Shown here: one piece after another, positions 1 to 11,554 of the stretch
Position numbering within the stretch: the first letter of the stretch is position 1
How the letters are laid out: every line of letters starts with the position of its first letter
Assembly (NCBI GenBank): GCA_943737045.1
Contig: CALSFV010000241.1
Coordinates: forward strand, 558,001 to 622,000
From: Parapristionchus giblindavisi
Lineage: Eukaryota; Nematoda; Chromadorea; Rhabditida; Diplogasteridae
Reading direction: 5' to 3'
DNA length: 64,000 bases
The notes under the pieces: model-generated
What the model was told of the DNA's origin: nothing
Seen by the model: the letters and a program-made list of their open reading frames with translations, nothing else
Databases searched by the model: none
Position numbers and translations under genes: made by a program

Positions 1-250
1 GCGCAAGTCCCCCATGGGAAGGCAAGGCTGTGCGCAAAAAATATTCGTTTTCATGCGCCCACCTATGATCTAGGGGCACGGTTGTGTTCAATTTTTCTTA
101 ATGAATTTGAAGAATTCGTTTAATTAATTATTTAATAAGTACGCATTGCAGCTGTAATGAACAGATTCGACTACTCTTCACTCACAAGCAATGGAATCTT
201 CCTGAGGGCTCCCGAGCCGTGGATGTAAGCACTGCCTTACTTACTTACTT
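1..250. other. Non-coding start of window
   Basis: I see no coding signal here. The stretch ends in a short (ACTT)n run that leads into the foldback element. Confidence 0.5.
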
Positions 251-507
251 ACTTAACACTTAACGTCCTTAAGTACTCAAGAAAGCGGTTACTTTGGCTA
301 ACAAGGGAACTATTTGACCTTACCACAAAATTCTCTAGTTTTGATACCTTGACGTAAATCTTCATGGGGCAAGGATCCCGAAAAGCTAGGTCAACAGTAT
401 CACATTCGCGTTTTAAGCCCCTTTTTAGGCTTCTGAAAAAAAGCACCAGATTTGCCTCTCACCCCTCGTTCTTGACCGCGGAATAGACTCTCGGAAGTGT
501 GTTCATG

Positions 508-583
508 GGACAACTGGCCGAGTGGTGTAGTGGTCCGGAGCGCTTGAGCTCACTCCGAGTTTTGGTGGTTCAATTCCTCAATG
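508..583 (+). pseudogene. tRNA-like sequence (Leu/Ser-type) in left arm
   Basis: It contains a D-arm/A-box-like ggccgagtggtgtagtgg and a B-box-like ggtggttcaattcct, but the acceptor ends do not pair well and the anticodon arm is irregular. This is probably a tRNA-derived pseudogene or the pol III promoter of a SINE-like element rather than a working tRNA. Confidence 0.45.
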
Positions 584-1187
584 AAAGCAAATATTTTTGC
601 TGTTTTTCTATGCACTGTAAAAACGATATTTTTTACTTTGAAACTTAGTTTTATCGAAACAATAATGCAATAAACTTCAACTATCAAAACAACTATGGAA
701 ATTAAAAAAAATAACAGACGAGAAGGGCTACATGAACCCACATCTATCCCAATTGCACTGGTCATTCTCATTTCCTGTGTTTGTTGATTTCATTTCCTAT
801 GGCTTTTGTTAGGGTGGTCATTTTCATTTCATTTTTTTTTTCTGGAGAAATCTCCATAGATGTTGATTATGGGCATCGTTTTCATGTAGCCCTTCTACTT
901 TCAAAGTAAAAACGATATTTTTACTTCGAATATTTTCTTCAACCGAAACAATAATGTAATAACCTTCAACTAAGAAAACAACTTTGGAAATTAAAAAAAT
1001 AACAAGGTCTACTGTGGAATTGGGATAGATGTGGGTTAATGTAGCCCTTCTCCTCTGTTAATTTTTATATTTCCAAAGTTGTTTTGATAGTTGAAGTTTA
1101 TTACATTATTGTTTAGGTTAAAACTAAGTTTCAAAGTAAAAGTATCGTTTTTACAATGCATAGAAAAACAGCAAAAATATTTGCTTT

Positions 1188-1262
1188 CATTGAGGAATTG
1201 AACCACCAAAACTCGGAGTGAGCTCAAGCGCTCGAGACCACTACTCCACTTGGCCAGTTGTC
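1188..1262 (-). pseudogene. tRNA-like sequence in right arm (mirror copy)
   Basis: Reverse complement of the left-arm tRNA-like sequence, with a few substitutions (for example in the D-arm). Same reasoning and same limits as the left copy. Confidence 0.4.
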
Positions 1263-2021
1263 CCCCTGAACACACTTCCGAGAGTCTATTCCGCAGTCAA
1301 GAACGAGGGGGGAGAGGCAAATCTAGTGTTTTTTCAGAAGCCTAAAAAGGGGCTTAAAACTCGAATGTGATAATGTTGACCTAGCGATTCGGGATCATTG
1401 TCCCATGAAGATTTACGTTAAGGTATCAAAACTAGAGAATTTTGTGGTAAGGTTAAATAGTTCCCTTGTAAGTTACTTGATACTTGGACACATTCGCGGA
1501 TACTTAAAGGGAGACTGCCATTCAAAAATTTCTCTTCAATATCATTTAATTTAGGCTAACTAGACAATGTAAAGTCAAAAAATTTTTTTTAACGTTTAGA
1601 CGTTTTTTTGAAACAAAAGATACAATAAATCGTTCCGATATGCAGAGATCTTGTACAGCTGAAGCCGATAAAACTAGGAAGTTTATAGATCACGCACTAC
1701 AGATCACTGTATAATTCGTTCAGAATTTTTTTATAATTTTTTTTACTTATGTTTATGATGTCGAAGCCATCATATAAGTTATATGACCTCAACTTGACTT
1801 GCTTGGCAGACTCGGGCATGTTATATATATATATATATTTATTCACATTTAGCGAACAAATGATGTGAAACAAATAAATAAACAAATGAAGAAAATAAGG
1901 AATGGAATGAAATAGTGCATATGGATTGAGCCTAGAAGGAGATATCAGTGTTCCTAAGGGACGATAGAATTGGGGGGAGGGAAGAGAATCTGTATGAATA
2001 GGCGACAACAGGACATGCAGA

Positions 2022-3125
2022 TCAGTCTCCAACATCAAAGGAGATTCTATTTTCGGGTTTTGTAAGCAAACGGGCCGCTCGCAAAAAGAAGTTATTGTGC
2101 CTGTATTGGAAACGGGACCCTGAATTGGAGAAATTCAACCCATTTCTTGTAATATATGTTTTGAAATAGTGATTTTTCTTATTTGAAATCCTAAATTTGC
2201 CTCTAAGTAGTTTAATAGAAGTTCTAATGTCTATGATGGATCTACGGTGTTCGAGGGTTTCTAGATCGAGTTTTTCGTTGCGAACATTTGCCCGCGGCAT
2301 ATTGTCCCACGTTGATTTGAAACAACGTGCGAACAGCCTTCTTGTGAAGTAATTCTGTACCTGTTCAAGGACTTTAATATCTTTTTTCTGATAAGGATTG
2401 AACACCGTAGATGCGCTTTCTAGAATGGGCCTGATGTAGATTGAATATGCTTTAAGGAGAATTTTAGGGTTATTAGTCCGAAGAGCTCGCATAATTATAT
2501 GACAAGCCGACTTTGCTTTGTTCGAAATTGATCTACAATGTTCTGAAAATGTTAGGCCTCTTTGAATAATGAAGCCAAGGTCTTTGACGGCATCTTTTTG
2601 ATCTAGATTTACATTATTTATAGTATAAATCCTTTTAGGATTAGCCCTACCTAGATGCAGTGAATTACATTTATGTGAAGCAAGGGGTAATTGCCAATCA
2701 GCAGACCACTGTACGATAGTGTCCACGGCCGCTTGAAGCGGTTGGGGCGTTTCATTACTACCGAATGATTTATATATCTTTATGTCGTCTGCATATAGAC
2801 GAGCTAGTACTCCATCTTTTTGGACTAACGAAGGTAATTCGGATGTAAAAATAAGGAAAAGTAAGGGTCCAAGCACAGAGCCTTGAGGAACTCCACTGGA
2901 TACGGAGTAGGACTCTGATAGTTTATTATTTACTCTAACTTGAAAAGTTCTTTGAGAAAGGTAGCTAGTAATCCAGTTTGTAGTTTTATGAGATAAGCCT
3001 ATTGTATTGAGTTTGGCTAAGAGTTTAGGATGTGATACTCTATCAAAGGCCTTTGCAAAGTCAAAATAGATTACATCAACAGGCTGACCTTTACTAAGTG
3101 AAGCATTTGTTCTTAGAGCTCGCAT
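2022..3125 (-). pseudogene. Reverse transcriptase fragment of LINE
   Basis: The 367-residue open frame has RVT_1 motifs in order: VIYFDFAKAFDRV (motif A aspartates) near residue 20, SGVPQGSVLGPLLF (motif B) near residue 78, and LYADDIKIY (catalytic YADD) near residue 110, followed by a thumb-like region and a conserved C-terminal tail with LETLEHRR. This is a jockey/CR1-group polymerase used for target-primed retrotransposition. The first ten or so residues (MRALRTN) come from the neighbouring partial copy, so the N-terminus is not native. Without the endonuclease and N-terminal fingers it is almost certainly inactive on its own. Confidence 0.85.
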
Positions 3126-3440
3126 AATTATATGACAGGCTGATTTTGCTTTGATTGATACTGCTCTACAATGGTCTGAGAAAGTCAGGCTTCTTTGAAT
3201 TATGAATCCTAGATCTTTGACAACTTCTTTTTGAGTTAGATTATTGCCTTAGATTATTGCCTTCAATATTATATACTCTAGAAGGGTTGGCTCTACCTAG
3301 GTGTAGGGAGTTACATTTATGGGACGCTAGAGGCAATTGCCAGTCGTTTGACCATTTAACAATAGTGTCGACTGCAACTTGTAGGGGGTGGGGAGGTTCA
3401 CCAGTTTTAAATGATCTGTATATCTTTATGTCATCAGCAT
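3112..3440 (-). pseudogene. Second partial RT copy, frameshifted
   Basis: The minus-strand translation matches the main RT from the catalytic box (HADDIKIYRSF) through WQLPLASHKCNSLHLGRANP to IIMRALRTN. A 13-bp tandem duplication (agattattgcctt twice, about 3238-3263) shifts the frame. It is a remnant, not a gene. Confidence 0.75.
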
Positions 3441-3442
3441 GT

Positions 3443-3705
3443 TAATTTGACTTTCCGCGCTGGCAATAATATTGTGAATAAATAGGTACCTGAAAAAGCT
3501 GTCATGTCAAGCGAGCATCATTTTGAAGTCGAGACTGAATATTTTTACCCGAGTTTTTATCATTATAGCTTAGAAAGTCCTCTAAGACCTAAACTATCCA
3601 GTTTTTGCGGAATTTTTCTGGCAAGAGCGGGGAGGGATTTTCAAATTAGCTTGGGGTTCCACTTTAGGGGAATCTCACAAGCTATAGATTGATTTATCGA
3701 TTCAT
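3443..3705. other. Non-coding gap with MITE fragment and repeat shared with 4130-4230
   Basis: Bases 3443-3470 resemble the start of the CTTAAAGG MITE family (taatttgactttccgcgctggcaat). Bases about 3580-3670 are similar to about 4130-4230 and form the upstream part of the tandem duplication that includes the following exon. Confidence 0.5.
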
Positions 3706-4861
3706 TGGTTGATTGATTGATTGATTGATCGTTCTCATTATTCAGACGCACACCACCGCCTGCTTCATCTCCTCTGCCACCTCCATTCATTCCACCGCCC
3801 ATTCCTCCCCATATCGAGGAGCTGATTGAGGCGCAGAAAAAGAATATGGCGTCCACGACGACGTCGGATGCGGCTCCTCCTCCGACGCAGCCTTCGTCGA
3901 GCTCCATCTCCGCCACGATGGTGATTACGGAACCAGCTAGAAAGAAGCCTAATCGATCCAACGCCGGTGGTCTGTTGCGTATGGTGAAGCAGGAGGTGGA
4001 CCCGGACATTGTTACCCTCGACGATGATGAAGAGGTTACCGTACCCAATACCACTCCTGTCGCGAAGAAGCGTGCCGAGACGTCTGGGTACGGTTTTATT
4101 GATTAAATAAAAACGAACACATATCTTAGGATGTCCACTAGGACCTAGCGATCCATTTTTTTGCGAAATTTGTGTGGCCAGAGGGTTTTTCAAATTAACT
4201 TGGGCGTTTAGGGGGATCCCACAACCTATTGATTGATTGATTGGTTGATTGATTGGTTGATTTATTTATTGATTGATTGATTGGTTGATTTATTTATTGA
4301 TTGGTTGATTGAATTATTAGTTGATTGATTGGTTGATTTATTGATTGGTTGATTGATTTATTGGTTGATTGATTTATTGATTGGTTGATTTATTTATTGA
4401 TTGATTGATTGGTTGATTTATTTATTGATTGGTTGATTGATTAGTTGATTGATTGGTTGATTGATTGATTGATTGATTAGTTGATTGATTTATTGATTGA
4501 TTGATTTATCGTTCTCATTGTTCAGACGCACTCCACCGCCTACTTCATCTCCTCCACCACCTCCCTTCATTCCACCACCCATTCCTGCTCATATGGAGGC
4601 GGAGCTTCGGGCTCAGTCCGCTCGTGTTGTCGCGTCCACGGACTCGTCGCCAGCGACTGCGACTCCCGCGTCACCGAGTGCCATCTCCGCCGTGGCGGTG
4701 AGAGCGGAATCGACTAGAAAGCGCCACAGCCGCTCTGGCGCCAGTGGAATTCGTACGATAAAGCGAGAAGTCGACATGGACATTGTTACCCTCGCTGATG
4801 AAGAAGAGGTTATGGTACCAAAGACGACTCCTCGCGAGAAGAAACGTCGAGACGTATCTGG
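3580..4861 (+). repeat. Tandem segmental duplication of exon plus flanking intron
   Basis: Two units, about 3580-4087 and about 4130-4861, each hold the same order: a block ending in 'cacaagct/cacaacct', a GATT tetranucleotide run, the acceptor gttctcatt(a/g)ttcag, and a 336-342-nt exon. The exons are phase 2-2 and therefore can be skipped, included or exchanged without frame loss. The exon proteins have diverged considerably but keep the TPPP start and the EVD.DIVTL...EEV.VP.TTP block. Confidence 0.75.
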
Positions 4862-5880
4862 GTAAGGTTTTATCGATTTTTGATTGAATCAATAACGAAC
4901 GCTATTGCAGTGGTATCATCGTCCCCGCTCACTGCAATCCGCCGGAGCCGCCTACTCCTTCCGCGCCTCATACCGTATCCTCTGCTGCTCCTATTCCGGC
5001 TACCGTAACCGCTCCTGCCTCTTCTACCGTATCCTCTGCTGTTGCTCCCATTGCTCCTCCTACCGTACCTGATTCCGTGCGCTCACCGCACGACTCGATG
5101 GCACAAGAGGTACTGTAGTTGTCTTATTATCGATTTAGTCCTCATGAACTTTTTATACTCCTAGGCAAATAGGTGAGGGAATGTGGAAAACGTGGGCACC
5201 ACTCCGAAAACTTTGTATGTAAAGGTGCTAACTGCATGGACAACAAAGTTTTTTCATAAAATTCTGATTTTTGCTTGATATGAAAGTGTATGTACAGTGT
5301 TCTGGCGAATATTTGTCTGAGCATTGGTGAGAGAGTCATTTGGCTTTGTTCCTTTTTTATTTCAAATAGTATATTTGTTGCAGCAGCAGCCGTCGGCGTC
5401 GCCGACCATACATCAATTGTTGACCAATCCGCCCGAGCCTCCATCCTCTATTGGTGCCGCTGCGTCTCAGTCGTCAGATCAAATGTGAGGTTTACGTGAA
5501 TCCTAAATGTTAATCGAATTATAATCAATCAATGTTATTCAAATGCGAAGTTTTTTACGAGAATTGGTCTCCTATTTTATTTTACATTACCAAACCTCGA
5601 TGCCGATTGGGGAGAACTATTGTTCCAAGTACCAATGATTTCAGAGGTACCGATAGCATCTCAGCCACAAGTACGCCGGTCCGCGCCGCTCGTTCATGGA
5701 GCGTCAGTACTTCGGGCGGACGTACGCCCGTCCGCTCCGGTTGTCCGCGTTCTCGTTCACCCGACAGCTCACCCTACCGTACCCGCTACGGCTCGCGCTC
5801 TCCATGGGAAGAGCAGGCGATATCGCCATACGAGCGACCCTCTGCTCATGTTGGATGTACACCCGAAGGGGAGGAATCGA

Positions 5881-5934
<54 letters not shown>

Positions 5935-8916
5935 TGTACTTCAATAACAATAATGAGGATCAAATTTCCGTGAGAGAATGATGTAGACGCTTTATATTAT
6001 TTTTGCCTACTTTACTCCTTGCCTCACTTGGGTGTGCGAACCTTTTTAGTAGGATAAAGGCATAGGTCAAAAGTATGTTGCAAAGTACCAAGCCTGACCG
6101 GATTTTGAGCCAAAATTTCACAAAAATCGAAAAATCTGACTGGATTTTGAAAACCGATTACCTATCTATTCGACCTATGGATAAAGTATAGTTGTTTGGA
6201 AATGCTGCATTTTATTAAAGTTGTAAACAAAATAATTCTATAATTCTCTATTTTGTCTTCAGTGGTCGTCAGCTGCTCTCCGATTCGCCTTCGCGCGACC
6301 TGCGGGATCATCCGGAGATCATTCCGATGGGCAAGCACAGGTACCGTACTCCTGGTCGGATCGGGTCCGGTTACGGTAGCCGGTATCCGATCGCTATAGG
6401 TTTTTGGGCACTTCTTCGGTTTCTGGCCACCCCCCCCCCCCTCCTCAGACCCCCCCCCCCCCCTAACTCCCCCTCTTCTCTGCTCTCGCAATCATTTCGA
6501 GGGGGGGGGGTGGACAGAAACCGAAGAAGTTCCGGTTTTTGTACTGATATTATGGTAGTTCTGATTACGATAGAGAGATTATCGATTGATTTCAGTCACA
6601 CTGGATACAAGTTGAACGAGAGAACTCCCGGAACGAAATTGGTCATCGATTTATGTGAGTTTATTGACTGTTTATGGTATATATTGTTGTTTATGGATTG
6701 ATTTTATTTTTGATTAATTTTCAATTATTACGACTATATTGCTTGTCCAAATACCGCTCCCGTGATTAAGTCATACGAAACATGATGAAATGTCCATACC
6801 ATTTGCACCTAATTACCTAATATATTCGTCCTTATAAATGCCTTAACCAATTAAATTAATCTCATTGATGTACAAGATTTTTTAAGTTAGATAATAATTT
6901 GCCCTGTAGTGTTTGGGCCGCTACGTCTAGACACCATAATGCAATAATGCAATAATCATTGTATGAAATACAGAATAATGCAAATTGAGATCTTGCTTTC
7001 CAGGGAAAGGCCAGGCCACTATTCAGAACTCCAATGGAGAGCAATCGGCAGTGACGAAGATTAATGGTACGAGAGTTTATGATTGCATAAGGGCGGAGTG
7101 ATACGGAAATATTACAAAACGGTTGACGTTTTTCGATAAACCATGGTGCATTTGTGTTTCGGATATTAGATAAATATTAGAAGTAGACAACTGCGAGGGT
7201 ATCGAAAATGTATGTTGCCTGTTTACCTGGCTACCTGTTTGAGCACATCGATCTATTTATATCCAAAATGTAGTTTTGAATCAATCGATCTTTCGACTGG
7301 GTACAGTACCAATCGAGATCCGGTGATCTTTGATCTTTGATCTTAGGCGTCGTCCTCCAACAGCATTGCAACGTGGACATCCAGTTTCATCTACGAGACC
7401 CGATGGAACATCAGCCGATTGCGATTGAACACGGACACAATGGTCAGTTGTCATTGCTAATCGATAGTTTGATATTTGAGAATTGATAATTTGACAATTA
7501 TTAATCAATAAGTGGATTTTGACTGTACAGTATTTGTCAATTGCCAATGCGATTCTTGTCGATCAATAAATATCAGACGATACGTGGTATATTTGCTCCT
7601 CATATACTATCGTCTAATAATATTCCCGCACCAGATATATAGTGAATTGATTGATGTATGTTTATTTTCAGGATGCAATCGTCGCTGCGAAAACGACTAC
7701 AGTTTCATGCGTGAGTTTCTCTTCTATTTTGTTGGAATGAGCGTTCCACAGTATGCTTTCGAGCGTTGATCTTTGATCTTTTCAAGAATTTTATTGATTT
7801 TTCATTGATCTCTGATCTTGCAGACGCCGCCATTCATTCGATCAATCAGGACATTGCTCTTCACAGGCAACTACAGGCGGACGATGCTCGAGAAGCCGGT
7901 ACCGTATCTCGTTGATTATTGATTGATTACCTTCATAGGTCGAAAAGTATGTTGCAAAGTGCCAAGCCTGACCGAATTTTGAGCCAAAATTTCACAAAAA
8001 ATCGACAAACCTGACCGGATTTCGAAAACCGTTAACCTAGCTATTCGGCCTATAATTACATTTTGAAATTAAACTACTAGCTATAACAACTACCGATCAA
8101 AATTCTATGAGGTGTATAATATTGTTAATTTAATGACTGTACTATTCTCGATTGATTACAGTTCGGTCATCGGCACGCAGACTATCTCCCCAACGGTCCG
8201 CCTACGCAGTAAGTTGATTGATCGATATAATAGTAATAGTGTATTAACAATATTCGAATATCACTAAGAATGCATTCTTCTCTTCATACTTTTTTGTTCA
8301 ACTCTGAACTATAAACTGACAGTATTTCTGACACTAAAATTGCATTTTTTTTTCTCGCTTTATCAAAGAACACTGTAAAAGTGTCCCGTGTTTTATAAGC
8401 CAACCAATTTATATACTCACCCCCCAGGATGCTGCGATGGTCGACGATCCGAAGTCTGCCGAGGAGGTTGAGGAAGTGGAGGAGGAGGTGATGATTATTG
8501 AGCCAGAGGCTACCGTATCCCAATCGAGCAGGTGCACTTTTAACGTACTGTATATGATTATCTCAATGAATAAAATACACTGCGTAATGTGAACACACGA
8601 TTTTATCTTTCTGATTGATATTTCCGTGTACGCAATTTATTGATTTAATGATAATGGAATAGTATTTATGACCAGTTCCGTGTAAGGGCAGGGTTGCGAG
8701 TATTTTATTACCAAAATCGCGCATTTTTCGAACTTCATCGACCCTGCTCTAGAAAACAGGGGTGATGAGGCGTAATGGATGACGGTTTTGCTATTTGCCG
8801 GTTCTAATGTACCGTACTCACACCATTGTTCTTTGCCTGCAGGCGTCGTAACTACTTGTCCAACAGGCAGTTAGGAGTGGTTTCATTCTTACACGGCGCT
8901 GGTGTTACGCATGTTC

Positions 8917-8978
<62 letters not shown>

Positions 8979-9193
8979 AAAGACGAGTGATAATGTAAAA
9001 TGAAGTGATCTTTATTGATTTTCTCATCTACAAAATGATTCTATTTATTTCCAGTGCTCCCGTGAATGATGATGCGGACGTCATGTCGGTTTCAGATAAG
9101 AATCGACCTAGTAAGTTGATCTTTGGTCTTTCTCCTTGTTTGAAAATGATATTACACAACGCCCTTACAGATCAGGAGTCTGCCAAGCGCTGA
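3746..9193 (+). CDS. Unrecognised Pro/Ser/Arg-rich multi-exon protein, probably nuclear
   Basis: Exons on a consistent frame: 3746-4087, 4526-4861, 4911-5109, 5384-5484, 5645-5881, 6263-6340, 6596-6654, 7004-7066, 7347-7442, 7672-7710, 7824-7898, 8162-8208, 8428-8531, then either 8843-8921 (stop) or 9055-9110 plus 9171-9193 (stop). I do not recognise the family. Visible traits: proline-rich starts (TPPPASSPLPPPFIPPP), basic patches followed by the repeated VKQEVDPDIVTL / IKREVDMDIVTL motif, a Pro/Ala/Thr linker, an RS-rich exon (PRSRSPDSSPYRTRYGSRSP), a conserved-looking middle (TGYKLNERTPGTKLVID, then HCNVDIQFHLRDPMEHQP) and an acidic stretch (SAEEVEEVEEEVMIIEPE). The first visible exon opens in phase 2, so the start codon lies upstream or was not found. 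The composition suggests a chromatin or RNA-processing factor; that is inference only. Confidence 0.6.
4226..4510. repeat. (TGAT)n tetranucleotide array in intron
   Basis: About 285 bp of degenerate TGATTGATTGGTTGATTTATT repeats; the same repeat in short form (about 3690-3730) precedes the sister exon. Confidence 0.9.
5882..5934. repeat. (TAA)n microsatellite
   Basis: A run of about 17 AAT triplets begins immediately at the donor of the RS-rich exon and forms the start of the following intron. Confidence 0.9.
6058..6180. mobile_element. MITE-like element, family 2, copy 1
   Basis: Starts cataggtcaaaagtatgttg and ends ttcgacctatgg, giving short inverted ends (CATAGGTC/GACCTATG). The internal sequence aagcctgacc..ttttgagccaaaatttcacaaaaa is shared with 7933-8053. 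Confidence 0.7.
7933..8053. mobile_element. MITE-like element, family 2, copy 2
   Basis: Nearly identical to 6058-6180 (same length, same CATAGGTC / GGCCTAT ends) and also in an intron of the same gene and the same orientation. Confidence 0.7.
8919..8976. repeat. (ATA)n microsatellite
   Basis: About 19 triplets; the stop codon of the alternative last exon 8843-8921 is formed by the first repeat units. Confidence 0.85.
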
Positions 9194-10665
9194 ATCGATC
9201 GCTGAGGGAGCTACCATAACGAAGTTCTACAATAATCTTTTGTCTACAGTAATCTTTCATATATATGGAATTTGTTTTGCTCTATCCTAGCTACCTTTAT
9301 TCAATATTTATTTTACAGTATCCTGAACGTTATTTGACCTGTAATGATTGATATAGGTAATAATTATCATATACTATATTATCATAGTATTTCATCTACA
9401 GTATCTAGCAATTATAGTGTGATGCTGTTGAGTTCTCTTTACTCGTCTTCCAATTTTCCATCGGTTAATATTCATAATATGGCCCAATTGTGTAGATCGA
9501 TCGATATTATCGATTCGGGTTATTGATTAGTTCCCCATCCAATCTTGCCCCACCATTCAGAAGATTCTCATATCACCTCCCGCTCATATCAATTTGTTTC
9601 CTTTTTTTGTTTTTTTTTGCCATAGAAGTTTCTCTCCTAGCCCGTATTTGGCCCCGTGTTTCTTTCAAATCGAGAAGATGTTCATTCCCATTTTTGCTCA
9701 CGTATAATAGTTAACGCCTAGAAGTGCTCCTCCCCCGACACTATACCATTGTGCTAATAATCCTTTTTTACCGTATAAGTGATTATTTTTTTAAAATAAA
9801 GGTTCTGTCCAGTAGATTGCAAGACTGCATTATGAAGAGAGATGTTGATGTTTGAATATTAGCACGATGGTTCAGTCTCCGCCCATTTTACTGCTCGGGC
9901 TTGAACACTTGACTATATTGTTCCTGGGAAATAGCTAATTATATTCTGCTGTTCCTAGTCTGTGATTCGTATTTTCTAAGGTTACGGTATGTTGTTGAGA
10001 AGGACTATCACTATCTCATCTAATTATTCTGATCTTTGATATTTTACATTGGATTTCTGGGTTATTTTTAAATGTTCATGTTGTAGATCAAAGATCGAAC
10101 TTCTTATCCATATCTATATATTCGATTCATTTTTCTTGAATTCTCCGAGGAGATCAATTTCTACAATGGTTCAACCGACCGATTCATCATCCAGTGCTGG
10201 TCTTTATGTTTCATCTCGGACGACTTGGTCAACATTTTATAGTTTCTTTATTTCAAACCTGCAGTTGCCGGCGAACCATTTACAATTTATATTGAAACGA
10301 CAAGGCAATGAGAAAAGGAGAGATAATTCGTGTACAATAGGATTGTTGTCGTGTATTGTTGCAGAATTGTGGTGTGGTGATGGTGTGGAAACGGGGGACG
10401 ATTGGGAAACGTCGGAAAAGGGGCGGGGCATGGGTGGTGGGATTTGAGCAATCACGGAGAAAAGATGGGGGGACTCTTCGACGGGTTAGAAGAGACCACT
10501 CTAGAGAGGGTTGACTAGAGAGAGACAGAGAGGGAATTCATACAAGCAATGGGGGGTGATTGATAATAAGCGAAAACATTTAGGCAGGACTCTCGGAAGC
10601 TCCATTTGGAGCTCCCTTGAGTGAATATATTGATAATATATGGAAGAACGGAAGGTAGAGTGTAC
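9194..10665. other. Intergenic region between convergent genes
   Basis: The 3' ends of the + strand gene and the - strand tropomyosin gene face each other here. I see no further exon; ORFs in the interval lack splice or protein support. Confidence 0.5.
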
Positions 10666-11554
10666 TTAATATCCGGAGAGCTCCTGGAAGGTCTGGTCGA
10701 GCTCCTCGGAAATGCTCTTGTACCTCTCCTTCTCGTGGACAAGTTCGTCTGAAAATAATCAATATTTGAATATTGAATATAGTTCCCGCCAAAACCGATC
10801 GGAATGATTAGCACAAAACGTACAGTTTAGTGTACATGCTCGTAAATGGTTATTATGAACATATAAAGGGATAGAGAGAGGAGTAACAAACCTGAGAGGA
10901 GTTACGGTAGGCACACAACTCATTCTTAAACATTGAAGGGCCCGTACGCAGTGGGAAAGTTGGACGGGGTTAACACAGGAAAGTGGGACACTGGTTAACA
11001 TATATGGGGAATCTAGGGAAGATAAGGACCGGGATCAGGCTATCGGTCACATTTACAATTCTAGGGTACTCACTAACACTCACATAAACACTCAAGGTCT
11101 GGTCATAACCGGGTTCTAAAGGGCGGATGTCAAAATGATTAATCTACATTGAATATGAGGCTGTTTTTTATTCATGGCGAAGAGAGAAGATTCGAATTTG
11201 GCGCGCGCGGAGCAAAAGGCGTGTAGGGGGATACGGTAGGTAGGGGCGGGGCTTAGACATTATTGATTTCCTGGACGAGGCGATCGAGCTCATCCTGGAG
11301 CTCCTTGTTGCGGCCTGTCGCTGCATCTTTGTCTTCTAAAATAGAGAAACATACAAGGTTAGAGATCTAAGATCAAAGATCAATCGATCGTAATCGTGCA
11401 CAGTGTTAGCGGGCGTGCAAAGTAAGCATGCAGAGATCAAAGATCAAAGATCAAGACATGGACATACACATTTAAGATCCCTGAATCTCCTGGACGGTCT
11501 GCTCGATCTCTTCGGTGAGATTGCGGACACGCTCCTTCTCCACGACAAGTTCGT
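10666..11554 (-). CDS. lev-11: Three alternative last exons of tropomyosin
   Basis: 11472-11554 ([25 protein letters not shown]), 11253-11335 ([24 protein letters not shown]) and 10666-10748 ([25 protein letters not shown]). Each completes the Glu codon left by exon 8 and carries its own stop. The last is the muscle C-terminus involved in head-to-tail overlap and troponin-T contact; the others resemble non-muscle ends. Confidence 0.92.

Larger units (their letters stand above)
255..1500. mobile_element. Foldback (long inverted-repeat) element with tRNA-like arms
   Basis: Bases about 270-770 and about 1017-1500 are imperfect reverse complements over some 480 bp. Both arms share the Pro/Gly-less segment around 'gaggcaaatct', a block reading ggtggttcaattcct, and an inner 'acccacatctatcccaatt' end. 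The spacer (about 771-1016) repeats parts of the inner arm. The ORFs inside are arm shadows with no recognisable protein. The arrangement fits a non-autonomous foldback transposon or a head-to-head pair of the same short element. Confidence 0.7.
1815..3440 (-). mobile_element. Truncated, chimeric non-LTR retrotransposon (jockey/CR1-like LINE)
   Basis: On the minus strand the 3' end closes in AATAAATATATATA-like simple sequence at about 1821-1838, typical of a LINE tail. The body encodes reverse transcriptase. The part from about 3112 to 3440 is a second partial RT copy in the same orientation, covering from the YADD-like block (here HADD) to MRALRTN, fused directly to the upstream part of the main RT domain. 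No endonuclease domain is visible, so the element is 5'-truncated. Confidence 0.85.

Noticed and set aside
3641..4193. Minus-strand ORFs rich in Arg/Gly opposite the duplicated exon
   Set aside because: Shadows of the + strand exon, whose splice sites and phases are consistent with the following exons.
5696..5947. Long poly-Ile, poly-Asn and poly-Leu ORFs
   Set aside because: They are the three readings of the (TAA)n microsatellite that follows a splice donor.
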